A DNA stretch of 34,301 nucleotides from Candidatus Giovannonibacteria bacterium RIFCSPLOWO2_02_FULL_45_28 (GTDB lineage Bacteria > Patescibacteriota > Minisyncoccia > UBA11713 > 2-01-FULL-45-33). Under the pieces are notes generated by a model that searched no databases, had not been told where the DNA came from, and saw only the letters and a program-made list of their open reading frames with translations. Made by a program: the position numbers and the translations under genes. Position 1 is the first letter of the stretch. Each line of letters starts with the position of its first letter. Positions 28,306-34,301 of the stretch are shown here, piece after piece. The DNA is taken from contig MFIM01000012.1 of NCBI GenBank assembly GCA_001780725.1, positions 1 through 34,301 on the forward strand, given 5' to 3'.

Positions 28306-29466
28306 TCAAGCCCCCAAAATACCTTCTTTGTAGCGCTCTTCCCCACCAAGCAAAATGCCTTTTTTGTGTAAAGAAAAGCTTTCCAAAATGCCTAAAGCTA
28401 AAAACAAAGTAATCAGGCTTGAACCGCCGTAACTTAAAAACGGCATTCCCAAACCGGTGATCGGCAAAACTCCGGAATTCATGCCAATATGAATCCCCGC
28501 CTGAAAAGATAAAAAAATGGCAAGCCCTGTCGCGTAAAGTTTCTCAAAATTAGATTCACCGTAAATCCCCGCGCGCAAAATCCGCCAAACAACTAAAGAA
28601 AAAAATAGCAGTAAAATTAAAATACCTAAAAATCCCCATTCCTCCGCAAAAGCCGCGAAAATAAAATCAGTCTCGTGCTCCGGCAAAAACTCAAGACGCG
28701 ATTGGGTTCCGAAACCTATACCCTTTCCGAAAATTTGCCCGGAACCTATTGCAATAACCGATTGAATTGCGTGATAACCCCTGCCGCTAACATCGCTTTG
28801 GGGATTTAAAAAAGAAATGACGCGCGCCTTTTGATACGGCAGAAGAAAATAGCTCCAAAATATCAAAGCGGCAACCGCGCCTAGAACAAAAAGCGCCAAA
28901 AGATGTTTGAGCTTTATTCCGCCAACCAAAGCCATACCGAGCCAAATCGCTCCCAAAACCAAAGCCGAGCCGAGATCTGGCTGCAACGCAACCAAAACCA
29001 TCGGCAACGCCGCGTATAAAAAAGATATTGCCAAATGGAGAATTCGCGCAATTTCAATGTGCCGCTTAGAAAAATACTTAGCCAAAATTAAAACAATGAT
29101 CAGCTTAATCAATTCAACCGGCTCAACGCTGGTTCCGCCAACCTTGAGCCAGCTTGCGGCCCCTTTTATTGCGCGGCCCGCCAATATCAGAAACACAAGA
29201 GTCAAAATTAAAATTAGATAAAGTATCATCAAAAATATGCTGTTTGTTTTTAAAAAGCTCCAATCTATGAAAATCGCGCTCACAAAAAAAACCGCAAGCC
29301 CTACGAATATCCAGACAATTTGCCTGTTAAAAAAATAGTCGCCGCCCTGTTCTCCGCCAATCGGCGGGCTAAATGATTTCATCGTTGTAAGCCCCAAAAA
29401 AACCAGCGTAAGAACGCTTAAAATAAGCACCCAATCCAAACGTTTAAATGCCTGCGCTGGGTTCAT
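28306..29466 (-). CDS. rodA: RodA/FtsW-type peptidoglycan glycosyltransferase
   Basis: A 386-residue SEDS protein with about ten membrane helices that polymerises lipid II. Signature segments are DWVLILSVLTLVFLGLTTM, GAASWLKVGGTSVEPVELIKL, LLPYQKARVISFLNPQSDVSGRGYHAIQSVIAIGSG, EHETDFIFAAFAEEWG, and GLGMPFLSYGGSSLITLFLALGILES. The spacing resembles RodA more than FtsW, but the two are hard to separate from sequence alone. A short CCGCC/GGCGG hairpin encodes PPIGG after the first helix and could be another repeat insertion. It overlaps the upstream Cys-rich membrane gene by 4 nt (operon). Confidence 0.93.
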   Translation of the reverse strand: MNPAQAFKRLDWVLILSVLTLVFLGLTTMKSFSPPIGGEQGGDYFFNRQIVWIFVGLAVFFVSAIFIDWSFLKTNSIFLMILYLILILTLVFLILAGRAIKGAASWLKVGGTSVEPVELIKLIIVLILAKYFSKRHIEIARILHLAISFLYAALPMVLVALQPDLGSALVLGAIWLGMALVGGIKLKHLLALFVLGAVAALIFWSYFLLPYQKARVISFLNPQSDVSGRGYHAIQSVIAIGSGQIFGKGIGFGTQSRLEFLPEHETDFIFAAFAEEWGFLGILILLLFFSLVVWRILRAGIYGESNFEKLYATGLAIFLSFQAGIHIGMNSGVLPITGLGMPFLSYGGSSLITLFLALGILESFSLHKKGILLGGEERYKEGILGA

Positions 29467-30230
29467 GGAATCGGTCTGAAAAAGATTTCCGCCTTAAAAA
29501 CCCCCTCTATGGCCTGCGGCCACGTAAAGGTCACGCCTCTTTCTTCAAAAATATTTAATTTATCAATAACTGTTTTGGAGGCGCCCAAACTCTCGCCTTC
29601 TTTATTTAGCAAAACAGCGCTGGTTTCTATTTTTTGATAAACTTCGCTGTTTGATTGGTTTTTTACTCCGATCTCCAGCCGCGGGGCAATCGCATCAGTA
29701 AGAAACAGGTCCTTTTTTAAAACATCAATTCGGAGCGGATCCGACCTGCTGGATTCCCAGCTTACGGCGCGCATTTCCAAAACTGCATTTTTCGGCGTCC
29801 GGTTTTGGGTTACAATACTAGGCTCAAAAACAAGAAACTTTTCTCCCGGCAAAATAAAAGTTGAGTTTTCGCGGATAGCAATTAAAACATTGTTTTCATC
29901 ATACAGTTTGACAGCGTAAACAAATTTTTGGGCTTTGAGAAATTGGTTGCCGTTATTCAAAAGCGCAGCGATGTCATATACGCCCTCTCTGACCGGAAAA
30001 AATCTCGTCCATAAAATCGTGAGGTCGTGAATTTTTTCCGAGCAAGGCGCGCAGCGCGCGACCTCGCCGCCGCAATCCACGCCTTCTTCATCCTGATTTT
30101 GGCGGTTGTCAAAACAAGTAGGCTGCGGTCGGAGATAATAAATAACGCCGAAGACAATCAGCAAAACAACTATTGCAAAAACAGAAAAAATGGCGAGCTG
30201 TCTCCGGAGTCCCCAAGTAAAAAACGGCAT
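29463..30230 (-). CDS. Membrane-anchored protein with Cys-rich DCGG motif
   Basis: A 255-residue protein with one N-terminal helix (LAIFSVFAIVVLLIVFGVIYYL, residues 11-32) and a periplasmic part. It starts with TCFDNRQNQDEEGVDCGG and then CAPC, a four-cysteine N-x-x-E-x-G-x-DCGG motif found at the start of extracellular domains in many bacteria. The rest is beta-rich and Ig-like (LTILWTRFFPVREGVYDIAALLNNGNQF and onward). The ATG is preceded by GGAG and by TATATA. It is in an operon with rodA, so a cell-envelope role is likely; the exact function is unknown. Confidence 0.8.
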   Translation of the reverse strand: MPFFTWGLRRQLAIFSVFAIVVLLIVFGVIYYLRPQPTCFDNRQNQDEEGVDCGGEVARCAPCSEKIHDLTILWTRFFPVREGVYDIAALLNNGNQFLKAQKFVYAVKLYDENNVLIAIRENSTFILPGEKFLVFEPSIVTQNRTPKNAVLEMRAVSWESSRSDPLRIDVLKKDLFLTDAIAPRLEIGVKNQSNSEVYQKIETSAVLLNKEGESLGASKTVIDKLNIFEERGVTFTWPQAIEGVFKAEIFFRPIP

Positions 30231-30263
30231 AACTCCAGTATATAAAATTTAACGCAAAAATAC

Positions 30264-30269
30264 TATAAT
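30264..30269 (+). promoter_or_regulatory. Perfect -10 before the amidase gene
   Basis: TATAAT, 6 nt before the ATG at 30276; leaderless mRNA expected. Confidence 0.6.
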
Positions 30270-30275
30270 ACCCTT

Positions 30276-31214
30276 ATGGCTACGCGGGCGAAAATATTGG
30301 TAATATCGCTTTTGGCTTTTGCATTGACTTATTGGACCGGCTTTTCATATTTAGGCACCGCGCTTGAAACTCCGGCTTACTATATTGCGAGTTTGATTTT
30401 TGAAAAGACGACGTCGCCGCAAGAATTGATTAAAAAATACGAAAAGGGCAACATAAAAATTCTGATAGTCCCCGGACATAACAAAGAAAGTTACGGGGCG
30501 CAATACCGCGGGGTCACGGAGGCGAGCCTAAATGCCGAATTGGGCAGTCAGCTCTTTGAATATTTCAGAAGCGACCCAAAATTTACCGCGTTCATTACAA
30601 ATAAAAACACCGGGGAGTATAATGACTGGATTTCGGATTATTTAAAAAACCAAGAAACGGCAATCAACACTTTTAAAGAAAAGGTAAAATCAATTTTTAA
30701 AAACGCCGTGAAAATAGGGGCGATTAAAATAGAAACAAAAGTTTACCACAACCCCGCGGCTGATAATTCTTCAAAACTTCTTTATGGCATAAACAAGTGG
30801 GCAAATGATAGTGGTGTAGACATAGTTTTGCATCTGCATTTCAACGATTACCCCGGCAGAAAATACGACATGCCGGGCAAATACAACGGTTTTGCGATAT
30901 ATATTCCGGACGATCAACTTCCTAATCATCAGGCAAGTTTAGAGATTGCAAAATCAATAAGAAAAGAGCTCAAAAAAATCCAGACCGAGAGCAATTTTCC
31001 AAAAGAAAAAGATATTATCATAGAAGATCAGCAGTTAATAGCAATCGGCTCCAACGCCTCGCGCGACGGAGTTTCTATTTTGGTGGAATACGGATATATC
31101 TACGAACCTGAATTTTATGACAAAGAAATCCGCCCATACGCCCTGCGTGACGCGGCTCTCACAACATACCAAGGCGTCAAAAACTTTTTTGAGAAAAAGT
31201 CTGTCCGAAACTAA
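30276..31214 (+). CDS. N-acetylmuramoyl-L-alanine amidase (Amidase_3)
   Basis: A 312-residue zinc amidase that cleaves the peptide stem from peptidoglycan. It has an N-terminal membrane anchor or signal (ILVISLLAFALTYWTGFSYL). The zinc and catalytic residues appear in order: H68 (IVPGHNKES), E82 (GVTEASLN), H186/H188 (IVLHLHFND) and E270 (ILVEYGYI). The spacing between E82 and the second His is long because of a helical insert (about residues 113-165). It is divergent from the rodA operon, fitting a wall-remodelling module. Confidence 0.9.
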   Translation: MATRAKILVISLLAFALTYWTGFSYLGTALETPAYYIASLIFEKTTSPQELIKKYEKGNIKILIVPGHNKESYGAQYRGVTEASLNAELGSQLFEYFRSDPKFTAFITNKNTGEYNDWISDYLKNQETAINTFKEKVKSIFKNAVKIGAIKIETKVYHNPAADNSSKLLYGINKWANDSGVDIVLHLHFNDYPGRKYDMPGKYNGFAIYIPDDQLPNHQASLEIAKSIRKELKKIQTESNFPKEKDIIIEDQQLIAIGSNASRDGVSILVEYGYIYEPEFYDKEIRPYALRDAALTTYQGVKNFFEKKSVRN

Positions 31215-31302
31215 GTTTAGGACATTGTAAAAAGCAAGGGCGATGCAGGAATTTTTCTCCCCGCACCGCCCCATAGAAACTATCCGTGCAACCATCGTAG
31301 CG

Positions 31303-31563
31303 CTAGAAGTTTGCCTTAGCGCGCCGATTCTTCTCCTCGTGGCCTTCGATCATGCTATGGAGCCAGAGAACAAGAATCGCTGCAAAAGTAGCCAGATAAA
31401 TACCGCTGCCAAGAAGCGGAACCCCGAGAGATTTCTCGCCAGCTATCATGTAGGCAGCGATGGTCATCTCTAAACCGCCATTAAACACCAGAAACAAATC
31501 GACCAAAAACCCACATGTCGCCACCGCGACAACCCATGAACCAAACATTGTTATGGTTTTCAT
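31303..31563 (-). CDS. Small two- to three-helix membrane protein
   Basis: An 86-residue protein from the ATG at 31563 (MKTITMFGSWVVAVATCGF), chosen because GGAGG lies 9 nt upstream; an in-frame ATG at 31593 overlaps the promoter. Hydrophobic helices lie at about residues 7-27, 30-42 and 46-70, and the tail is charged (SMIEGHEEKNRRAKANF). It has a strong promoter. No family recognised. Confidence 0.7.
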   Translation of the reverse strand: MKTITMFGSWVVAVATCGFLVDLFLVFNGGLEMTIAAYMIAGEKSLGVPLLGSGIYLATFAAILVLWLHSMIEGHEEKNRRAKANF

Positions 31564-31583
31564 AATCGGCACCTCCTGTTGTG

Positions 31584-31612
31584 AGTTTATCATAGAAATT
31601 ATGATTTGTCAA
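31584..31612 (-). promoter_or_regulatory. Sigma70 promoter of the small membrane gene
   Basis: -35 TTGACA (31607-31612), 17-nt spacer, -10 TAAACT (31584-31589). Confidence 0.8.
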
Positions 31613-31654
31613 TAGCGCAAAAGCCTTATTTTATAAGGTATTTTTGAGTAGTTA

Positions 31655-31679
31655 CACTTGGCGGTGGCACCGCCAAGTG
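31655..31679. terminator. Perfect hairpin after the rRNA operon
   Basis: 11-bp stem CACTTGGCGGT/ACCGCCAAGTG with loop GGC; no T-run beside it, so probably a back-up or protective hairpin behind the main terminator. Confidence 0.5.
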
Positions 31680-31700
31680 GTTAGCGCAAAAAATGAAAAA

Positions 31701-31727
31701 GCCCCGTCCGCCAGCTGGCGGAGAGGC
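31701..31727 (-). terminator. rRNA operon terminator containing a repeat palindrome
   Basis: The stem is the 16-bp palindrome TCCGCCAGCTGGCGGA extended by GCC/GGC, followed on the minus strand by TTTTTCATTTTTT. Confidence 0.85.
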
Positions 31728-31733
31728 TGAATA

Positions 31734-31875
31734 TGGTGGGAGCGGTCCCGCTTAGCAGGACAGCGTGCAGCCGAGCCGGAAAGGAGGCCGCCTTTCAATG
31801 AGTGGCGGTGGGGATTTGAACCCCAAGGCAGTTTTTACTGCCAACGACTCTTGAGCCACAGCCAAAACCGCTCCC
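31734..31875 (-). tRNA. Interrupted or degenerate tRNA-like gene
   Basis: A 9-bp helix (GGGAGCGGT with ACCGCTCCC) closes a 142-nt RNA that ends in ACCA. Inside are a D-arm-like hairpin (GGCT/AGTC with GG in the loop), a hairpin GGCAG/CTGCC with a 6-nt loop TAAAAA, and a perfect T-arm (TGGGG, loop TTCAAAT, CCCCA). After the T-arm ACCGC occurs twice, 63 nt apart. Removing the 63 nt restores a 79-nt cloverleaf with CCA. No normal 7-nt anticodon loop is visible, so no amino acid is assigned; it may be a pseudo-tRNA. Confidence 0.5.
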
Positions 31876-31913
31876 ATAAAACACAGACTACCATATAAAT
31901 TAAATCCTTTCAA

Positions 31914-32018
31914 TCGGCGGCTGCCTACTTTCCCCCAAAAGGAGTATCATCGGCAGTACAGCGTTTTACTTCTCTGTTCGGAATGGGAAGAGGTAGTTCC
32001 ACCGCCTCAAGCCACCGA
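31914..32018 (-). rRNA. rrf: 5S ribosomal RNA
   Basis: Terminal helix TCGGTGGC with GCCGCCGA encloses the typical 5S core: CCTCTTCCCATTCCGAACAG, GAAGTAAAACGC and GGGGGAAAGTAGG. About 105 nt, somewhat short. Ends may be off by a few nt. Confidence 0.95.
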
Positions 32019-32194
32019 ATGAAAAGATTCAATATTTTTTGTAATTCATAAGCGCATTTCCTAACAAGACGGATAAATCTTATCAGGTTTGTTTGATCTA
32101 TTAGTACTCCACGGCTGAAATCCTTGCGGATCTTACACCTAGAGCCTATCAACCTCGTAGTCTTCAAGGGATCAGATTCCTAATCTTGGGGCAT

Positions 32195-32225
<31 letters not shown>

Positions 32226-32432
32226 ACTTGGCGACTTAGCGACCCTGCGGTGCCCTTGGCAGGACAGCAGGTAAACCAGAGGTCACCTCCTTCCGGTCCT
32301 CTCGTACTAGGAAGAACCCCCCTCAAGAATCAACGAGTGCAGTAGATAGGAGACCAACCTGTCTCACGACGGTTTGAACCCAGCTCACGTACCTTTTTAA
32401 TTGGCGAACAGCCAAACCCTTGGGAGCTCGTT

Positions 32433-33066
32433 TCTTTGTTATCTTGCGTTACCGCAAGTATCAGACTATTCCATCACCGTTTCTGTCTTTGTTACCAAAG
32501 AAGAAGTAGGTGCAAGCCGTGTTATACCCCCGCTTAGCGGGGCATATCTCATGTTGTAACTAAAATTACAACAATCAGTCGTTAGGGGAGATAAATAATT
32601 AGATCATTGATGCATAATTTTTGCGGCGATTTTTAGATCGTACATTAAATCGCGACAATGCATCCGCCAATCTCGCCATGCGAATCAAATCGACCTTGGT
32701 TTGAATATCTATATTCAAAATTTGTATAGCCAATTTAATTTGCTTTTGTTTAGCCAAAGAATACGGCGAAATAAAATTAAGTATAATTCTGAGTAATTTT
32801 TATTTCCAACCGAACTCTAAAACCAAACTTTTTCTCGCTGTGTTTTTCGATGGTAGCCATAATAGCCCCGTCACCATCAATCAAGCCAGCAAGATAGGCT
32901 CGACCAGCTTCATTACTTATCTTTCCCACGGCGTTAGCCTTCATGTGCGTGAATTGTATCACACCTGGGACCTGCGAGAAACTTCGCAGATCGCATGAAT
33001 AGGCCTTCACCGTTTTGAGCTTGTTTATTACTCCGATGTTTCCATCGGAGAGAGAAGTTTTGTTTT
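32433..33066 (-). other. 23S intron 1, group I-like, in helix 91 loop
   Basis: About 635 nt interrupt the loop between CTGGGGGTGGAG and CTCCCAAGGG, near E. coli 2530-2535. It contains a GAAA-capped hairpin (CTCCGATG/CATCGGAG, 33031-33050), the P7-like pair GACT/AGTC (ACGACTGA and AATAGTCTGATA), and several short hairpins near its 3' end. It carries a decayed LAGLIDADG gene. Exact splice sites are uncertain by a few nt. Confidence 0.8.
32599..33010 (-). pseudogene. Decayed LAGLIDADG homing endonuclease
   Basis: The N-terminal frame (32777-33010) has AYLAGLIDGDGAIMATIEKH, the LAGLIDADG helix, and RVRLEIKITQ, then stops after NYT. A second frame down to 32599 continues with YSLAKQKQIKLAIQILNI and RMARLADALSRFNVRSKNRR, the expected C-terminal helices of single-motif 23S intron endonucleases. 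The middle, about 40 residues of the beta-sheet DNA-binding core, is missing. An internal deletion with frameshift fits best. The endonuclease should be inactive; any maturase role is probably lost too. Confidence 0.85.
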
Positions 33067-33151
33067 CTCCACCCCCAGGATAAGATGAGCCGACATCGCT
33101 GTCGTATTTGTCTTCTATTACTAGAAGGATCGGACTATATCTTCACCCTGC

Positions 33152-33167
33152 TCCGCCGGCTGGCGGA
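33152..33167. repeat. 16-bp palindrome variant in intron 2
   Basis: TCCGCCGGCTGGCGGA, one base different from the copies in dnaE and the rRNA terminator. Confidence 0.8.
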
Positions 33168-33281
33168 TGCTGGGGTTGGCGTCTTAGCCGCGCATTATGT
33201 CTGCGCCGCTCTCTCCGATGTACATCGGAGAAGTCTCTACGGGGTCAATCCACTCAAAATTTTGGAATCAAGCCTTGATAC

Positions 33282-33309
33282 TTGACAAATTAATTGTATA
33301 TGCTAAACT
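33282..33309 (+). promoter_or_regulatory. Promoter inside the rRNA intron, antisense to 23S
   Basis: Perfect -35 TTGACA (33282-33287), 16-nt spacer, -10 TAAACT (33304-33309) with extended TGC. Confidence 0.8.
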
Positions 33310-33328
33310 CCCTTAAGGAGGGTGAGAA

Positions 33329-33583
33329 ATGAAAAAAATTATTTTTGTGTTAACTTCGGTTTGTCTCAACACACATTGGTCTAAACCTAATTATTCGCTT
33401 GATCCAGTCGGTCCATTTTTTCATGAAAAGGCCGCAAAAAAATGGGTTAAGAAATTCAAGGCGTTCTGTCGTAGTCACAATGAAATTGAGTATGTCTATT
33501 GTAAAATAACTGAGTTGAATACGAGAGCCAAACGAGCTCCAAAATCATTCCTCACTAATTTTCTTAGCGAATATGGCTCTTAA
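33329..33583 (+). CDS. 84-aa protein encoded antisense within 23S intron 2
   Basis: The ATG at 33329 is preceded by AAGGAGG with 7-nt spacing, and by a strong promoter. The product starts MKKIIFVLTSVCLNTHW and contains DPVGPFFHEKAAKKWVKKF, KAFCRSHNEIEYVYCKITEL and a basic tail (TRAKRAPKSFLTNFLSEYGS). It has three cysteines and a strand-helix-strand pattern of a small soluble alpha/beta protein; it is not a LAGLIDADG, HNH or GIY-YIG nuclease. A rho-independent terminator follows 21 nt after the stop. No family recognised. Transcription runs against the rRNA operon. Confidence 0.8.
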   Translation: MKKIIFVLTSVCLNTHWSKPNYSLDPVGPFFHEKAAKKWVKKFKAFCRSHNEIEYVYCKITELNTRAKRAPKSFLTNFLSEYGS

Positions 33584-33604
33584 CACATTTCTGTTCTATC
33601 TATC

Positions 33605-33633
33605 ATGACCGTTAGCATGCGGTCATTTTTTTA
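33605..33633 (+). terminator. Terminator of the intron-encoded gene
   Basis: 7-bp stem ATGACCG/CGGTCAT with 8-nt loop, followed by TTTTTTT. Confidence 0.85.
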
Positions 33634-34301
33634 TTCTATTTTTCCAAAATTTTGAGTAGACGACTTCCCACGGTATTGTCCAAATAAATTTCCTATCATT
33701 TATTTTTTGGAGTCCACCGTTATAAGCCAAATTTTTATTCGGGCAAATTTAATTGCCCCAGGAATGAAATTACTTTCATTGCGCCCCGATTTGAGGTGCC
33801 GAACTCCGTCGTCGATATGGACTCTTGGACGGAACTAGCCTGTTATCCCCGGAGTAGCTTTTATCCGTTAATCTTCCGTGGCATCGAGTGCCAACGGTCG
33901 GTTCACTATGTTCTGCTTTCGCATCTGGTCGTCATGTCCGACTTCCAGTCAAGCCAGCTTATGCCATTGCACGACTAGCGCGGTGTCCATCCGCGCCTAG
34001 CTGACCTTAATAAACGCCTCCGTTACTTTTTAGGAGGCTTGCGCCCCACACAAACTGCCCAGCAGCTACTGTCCCCATCCGGTTTTGCCGGACAGGTTAG
34101 ATTTTACATTTTTAAAAATGGGTATTTCATTGGCGGCTCCACGCCTCCCGAGAGAAACGCTTCAAAGCCTCCCCACTACGCTACGTATTAAAAACATAAA
34201 GCCAATAACAACTTACAGTAAAGCTTCCGGGGTCTTTTCGTCTAACTGCACTTAACCGGCATCTTCACCGGTATCGCATTTTCACCGAGTAAATCCCCGA
34301 G

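Larger units (their letters stand above)
33099..33793 (-). other. 23S intron 2, group I, at E. coli position 2500
   Basis: 695 nt lie between exon ...GGCACCT and CGATGTCGGCTC. Excision restores CACCTCGATGTCGG, as in E. coli 2496-2509. The 5' exon ends in U and the intron ends in G, as in group I introns. Near the 3' end AAGATATAGTCCGA is the group I P7 3' signature, pairing with GAGACT. A 16-bp palindrome variant extends a P8-like stem (33152-33167). It has no endonuclease ORF on its own strand; instead it holds a complete gene on the opposite strand. Confidence 0.88.

Noticed and set aside
31734-31875. SRP RNA or selenocysteine tRNA
   Set aside because: TGCTAAGCGGGA and TTCAAAT gave partial resemblance, but the SRP GGAAGGAAGCAG motif and a UCA anticodon arm are absent. 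An interrupted tRNA fits better.

Overview
The window looks like a chromosomal segment of a Candidate Phyla Radiation (Patescibacteria, probably Parcubacteria-like) bacterium. The reasons are: a 23S rRNA gene cut by two introns inside the peptidyl-transferase region; a threonyl-tRNA synthetase without its N-terminal and editing domains; a NusB-Nudix fusion; a sigma-region-4/HARE-HTH regulator next to a conjugation-type ATPase and its membrane partner; compact housekeeping genes lengthened by in-frame repeat insertions; and few biosynthetic genes. This lineage call is inference; no phylogeny was run.

Layout. 1-5,000: accessory genes, mostly minus strand: a decayed secreted-protein gene, small membrane proteins, a DpnI-type methyl-dependent restriction enzyme, an ArsR-like regulator whose promoter sits inside a palindrome, a DUF2585 membrane protein and a 57-residue membrane protein with its own promoter and terminator. 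5,000-10,500: PhoH-type ATPase, an unknown protein, then an RNA-metabolism cluster (rpmF, nusB-nudix, rnc, with rnhB upstream) containing long perfect stem-loops that could be RNase III substrates. 10,440-11,150: a REP-associated (RAYT) transposase with REP-like hairpins at both ends and inside. 11,746-14,964: dnaE. 14,974-17,715: a Doc-type toxin-antitoxin pair, small unknown genes and an orphan solute-binding protein. 17,779-23,352: thrS, miaA, gatB and efp with small unknown genes between them. 23,333-23,726: 22-bp direct repeats bracket an apparent non-coding RNA gene. 24,117-28,223: a three-gene overlapping operon (sigma4-HARE protein, membrane protein, TraD/HerA-like ATPase). 28,306-31,214: rodA with a Cys-rich membrane protein, then a divergent cell-wall amidase. 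31,655-34,301: the 3' part of an rRNA operon on the minus strand: 23S (5' end outside the window) with two introns, 5S, an interrupted tRNA-like gene and the terminator.

Three themes stand out. First, the last intron of the 23S gene (at E. coli position 2500) carries a complete protein gene on the opposite strand, with promoter, Shine-Dalgarno and terminator. Second, at least 14 genes have a -10 hexamer only 5-9 nt before the start codon, predicting leaderless or nearly leaderless mRNAs, whereas about seven accessory genes have strong Shine-Dalgarno sequences. Third, housekeeping genes (dnaE, miaA, gatB, efp, rnhB and others) carry in-frame palindromic or tandem repeats, resembling the palindromic elements known from Rickettsia genes; one 16-bp palindrome recurs in dnaE, in the rRNA terminator and in the rRNA intron.

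Functionally, rpmF/nusB/rnc/rnhB serve ribosome and RNA metabolism, thrS/miaA/gatB/efp serve translation, rodA and the amidase serve the cell wall, and the ATPase operon with DpnI suggests DNA traffic and its restriction.
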